The translations under genes were made by a program, and so were the position numbers. 8,313 nucleotides of DNA, from positions 1 to 8,313 of the forward strand of contig JBKQSL010000241.1 of assembly GCA_052143655.1 (NCBI GenBank), given 5' to 3'. The notes under the pieces are model-generated. The model had not been told where the DNA came from, did not search any database, and was given only the letters and a program-made list of their open reading frames with translations. How positions within the stretch are numbered: the stretch's first letter is position 1; each line of letters opens with the position of its first letter. This document shows, piece after piece, positions 6,980 to 8,313 of this stretch. The DNA comes from CAVSUR01 sp052143655. GTDB taxonomy: Bacteria > Actinomycetota > Actinomycetes > Streptosporangiales > Streptosporangiaceae.

Positions 6980-7000
6980 GCTCGGCGGTCCGGCCGCCCG

Positions 7001-7017
7001 CAGCGCGCAGCGCGCTG
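7001..7017. repeat. Perfect 8-bp inverted repeat in the pcaC-pcaH gap
   Basis: cagcgcgc, one base, gcgcgctg. It sits in the 114-nt gap between the pcaC stop and the pcaH start, upstream of the ribosome binding site. It could be a small hairpin or a regulator site. Such GC palindromes also arise by chance at this base composition. Confidence 0.4.
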
Positions 7018-7079
7018 AGCTCCGCGGCGGCAGGCTCGGGAATCTCCTGCAGGTCCGGCGAGACGCGCAGGTTCCATCT

Positions 7080-7550
7080 CTAGCTCACGTCCAGTTCCGC
7101 GAGCACGTCCTGGGCCACGGCGAATGCCCGGTTCGCGGCCGGGACTCCCGCGTACACGGCGACCTGGAGCAGCACCTCGCGGATCTGGGTCTCGGTGAGC
7201 CCGTTGCGGACCGCGGCCCGCACGTGCATGGCCAGCTCCCCGTCCTGGCGCAGCGCCGCCAGCGCCGCCAGCGTGATCATGCTGCGCTCGGCCCGGGTCA
7301 GCCCGGGCCGAGACCAGATCTCGCCCCAGGCATAACGGCTGATCAGATCCTGGAACGGCGCCGTGAACTCGGTAGTCCCTGCGGTGGCCCGGTCCACGTG
7401 GTCGTCGCCGAGCACCTCGCGCCGCACGGTCATCCCCTGCGCCGTCATCGCCGCCGCCGTCACGCCCGGCACCAGCATCCCCTGCGCGGTCACCAGCGGT
7501 GCAGCCGCCCCGGCCGCCGTGTCTGGTCCCGCATCATCAGCCTCAGTCAT
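7080..7550 (-). CDS. pcaC: 4-carboxymuconolactone decarboxylase
   Basis: Predicted 156-residue cytoplasmic enzyme of the carboxymuconolactone decarboxylase family, converting 4-carboxymuconolactone to 3-oxoadipate enol-lactone, the substrate of PcaD. The signature runs from GMTVRREVLGDDHVDRA (about 39-55) through FQDLISRYAWGEIWSRPGL (66-84) and ELAMHVRAAVRNGLT (105-119) to LLQVAVYAGVPAANRAFAVAQ. These match true PcaC proteins rather than AhpD-like members. The conserved part needs only about 120 residues. The chosen ATG at 7550 (MTEADD) adds an Ala-rich leader holding two TAQGM copies. Starts at 7448 or 7478 would give more usual lengths, and 7610 would give 176 residues. None has a well-spaced Shine-Dalgarno, so the start is uncertain. 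It is probably the first gene of the pca transcript, with pcaH 114 nt downstream. Confidence 0.9.
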   Translation of the reverse strand: MTEADDAGPDTAAGAAAPLVTAQGMLVPGVTAAAMTAQGMTVRREVLGDDHVDRATAGTTEFTAPFQDLISRYAWGEIWSRPGLTRAERSMITLAALAALRQDGELAMHVRAAVRNGLTETQIREVLLQVAVYAGVPAANRAFAVAQDVLAELDVS

Positions 7551-7692
7551 GCCCCCATTGTGGCGAGCCCGGCCCGCCGCCGCCCCGCGGGCCACCGCTC
7601 TGATCACCATCCTCCGCCTCCTCCGGGCCGCCTGGGCGGATGATCACGCCGCAGCCGGCGAAGAAGGGGCGAAACCCGGCGGGTCGTCCTGG
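7551..7692. promoter_or_regulatory. Upstream region of the pca block with twin TGATCA sites
   Basis: This 142-bp gap between the sigma-factor stop and pcaC is the only substantial spacer before the pca genes, so it is the best place for their promoter and operator. The palindrome TGATCA occurs at 7601-7606 and 7641-7646, exactly 40 bp apart. I do not see a clear -35/-10 pair, and no pca regulator gene lies in the window. A site role is inference only. Confidence 0.3.
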
Positions 7693-8313
7693 TCAGTCGC
7701 CCGGGCCCAGCGACTGGCGGCGGCCAGCCAGGAAGGTGCGCTCGGCCGCGTTCTGGGTGCGGGCCAGCGCCGCCTCGTAGGCGGCCGCAGCGTCGGCCGG
7801 ACGGCCCAGGCGGCGCAGCAGGTCGGCGCGCACCGCGTGCAGCAGGTAGTAGTCATCCAGGTCCAGCCGGTCCACCGCCGCCAGTCCCGCCGCGGGCCCG
7901 TGCACCTCGGCCACCGCGACCGCGCGGTGCAGGGCCACCACGGGTGTCGGCGTCATCGCCAGCAACTGGTCATACAGGGCCAGGATCTGCCGCCAGTCGG
8001 TGGCCGCCGCGCCCGGCGCGTCGCTGTGCACGGCGTTGATCGCGGCCTGGATCTGGTAGGGCCCGGGCTGGTTACGGCGCAGGCACTGCCGGACCAGGGC
8101 CTGGCCCGCACCGATCAGGCCGACGTCCCACTGGGTGCGGTCCTGGTCGGCCAGCAGCACCAGCGCCCCGTCCGGGCCGCTGCGGCCCGGACGCCGCGAC
8201 TCGATCAGCAGCATCAGCGCGAGCAGCCCGGTGACCTCGCCCTCGTCGGGCATCAGCCCGGCCAGCAGCCGGCCCAGCCGGATGGCCTCGGCCGCCAGGT
8301 CCGGCCGGGTCAG
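7693..8313 (-). CDS. ECF-type RNA polymerase sigma factor with C-terminal extension (5' part outside window)
   Basis: C-terminal 206 residues of a sigma factor of the kind carrying a DUF6596 / TPR-like extension (the ECF42-like group, often linked to YCII/DGPF-domain proteins). Recognisable blocks are LAAEAIRLGRLLAGLMPDE (7-25), EVTGLLALMLLIESRRPGR, LVLLADQDRTQWD, GPYQIQAAINAVHSD, TDWRQILALYDQLL, TPVVALHRAVAVAEVHGP and a final helical repeat ending LARTQNAAERTFLAGR. The sigma2 and sigma4 DNA-binding regions would lie beyond position 8313, so promoter specificity cannot be judged. The frame is open to the window edge; ATG at 8253 is internal to the conserved domain and not the start. It ends 142 bp before pcaC in the same direction. 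Control of the pca genes by it is possible but unsupported. Family-level assignment is firm, subgroup less so. Confidence 0.85.
   Translation of the reverse strand: MTRPDLAAEAIRLGRLLAGLMPDEGEVTGLLALMLLIESRRPGRSGPDGALVLLADQDRTQWDVGLIGAGQALVRQCLRRNQPGPYQIQAAINAVHSDAPGAAATDWRQILALYDQLLAMTPTPVVALHRAVAVAEVHGPAAGLAAVDRLDLDDYYLLHAVRADLLRRLGRPADAAAAYEAALARTQNAAERTFLAGRRQSLGPGD

Noticed and set aside
6966..7077. pcaH beginning at ATG 7077
   Set aside because: It would add a leader rich in Arg, Ala and Cys without family resemblance, and it ignores the strong GAAGGAG site before 6965.
7551..7570. Leaderless -10 box (cacaat) just before pcaC ATG 7550
   Set aside because: It lacks the TA...T pattern and there is no -35-like sequence at the right distance.
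14..8313. Defence system, prophage, transposon or CRISPR content
   Set aside because: No integrase, transposase, nuclease, repeat-spacer array or terminal inverted repeats are visible; every supported gene has a metabolic, protease, signalling or transcription role.

Overview
The window looks like chromosomal DNA of a high-GC actinobacterium, probably a soil-type organism. Codon third positions are mostly G or C. The genes include an intradiol protocatechuate dioxygenase pair of actinobacterial type, an ECF sigma factor with the long C-terminal extension common in this phylum, and a secreted subtilase with a tryptophan-repeat tail. No genus can be named from the sequence alone. Every gene I can support lies on the minus strand, so the biological reading order runs from high to low coordinates. 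I see no tRNA, rRNA, CRISPR array, insertion sequence or phage gene.

Layout in reading order. (1) 8313-7693: the C-terminal 206 residues of an ECF-type sigma factor, cut by the window edge. (2) 7550-4790: a tightly packed aromatic-degradation block in the order pcaC, pcaH, pcaG, pcaD, which is most of the protocatechuate branch of the beta-ketoadipate pathway. PcaHG opens the protocatechuate ring, PcaC decarboxylates 4-carboxymuconolactone, and PcaD hydrolyses the enol-lactone to 3-oxoadipate. The cycloisomerase pcaB, which acts between PcaHG and PcaC, is not here. (3) 4789-4434: a less GC-rich, gene-free spacer with a nested stem-loop. (4) 4433-14: a probable two-gene operon. It encodes a secreted S8 serine protease with a C-terminal array of Trp every fifth residue, and 22 bp later a membrane-anchored PAS-GGDEF-EAL protein predicted to make and/or break cyclic di-GMP.

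Three points deserve attention. First, the subtilase and cyclic-di-GMP gene pair may be a surface or adhesion module linking a secreted protease to cyclic-di-GMP signalling. Second, the subtilase tail is a strict 5-residue (15-bp) repeat with Trp at 17 of 18 register positions. Third, both pcaH and pcaG have a good Shine-Dalgarno plus start codon that is one base out of frame with the conserved protein. Each would be repaired by a single added base, which suggests either sequence errors or real frameshifts at the starts of both dioxygenase subunit genes. The pca block is an otherwise ordinary catabolic operon; any novelty is more likely in the protease and cyclic-di-GMP pair.
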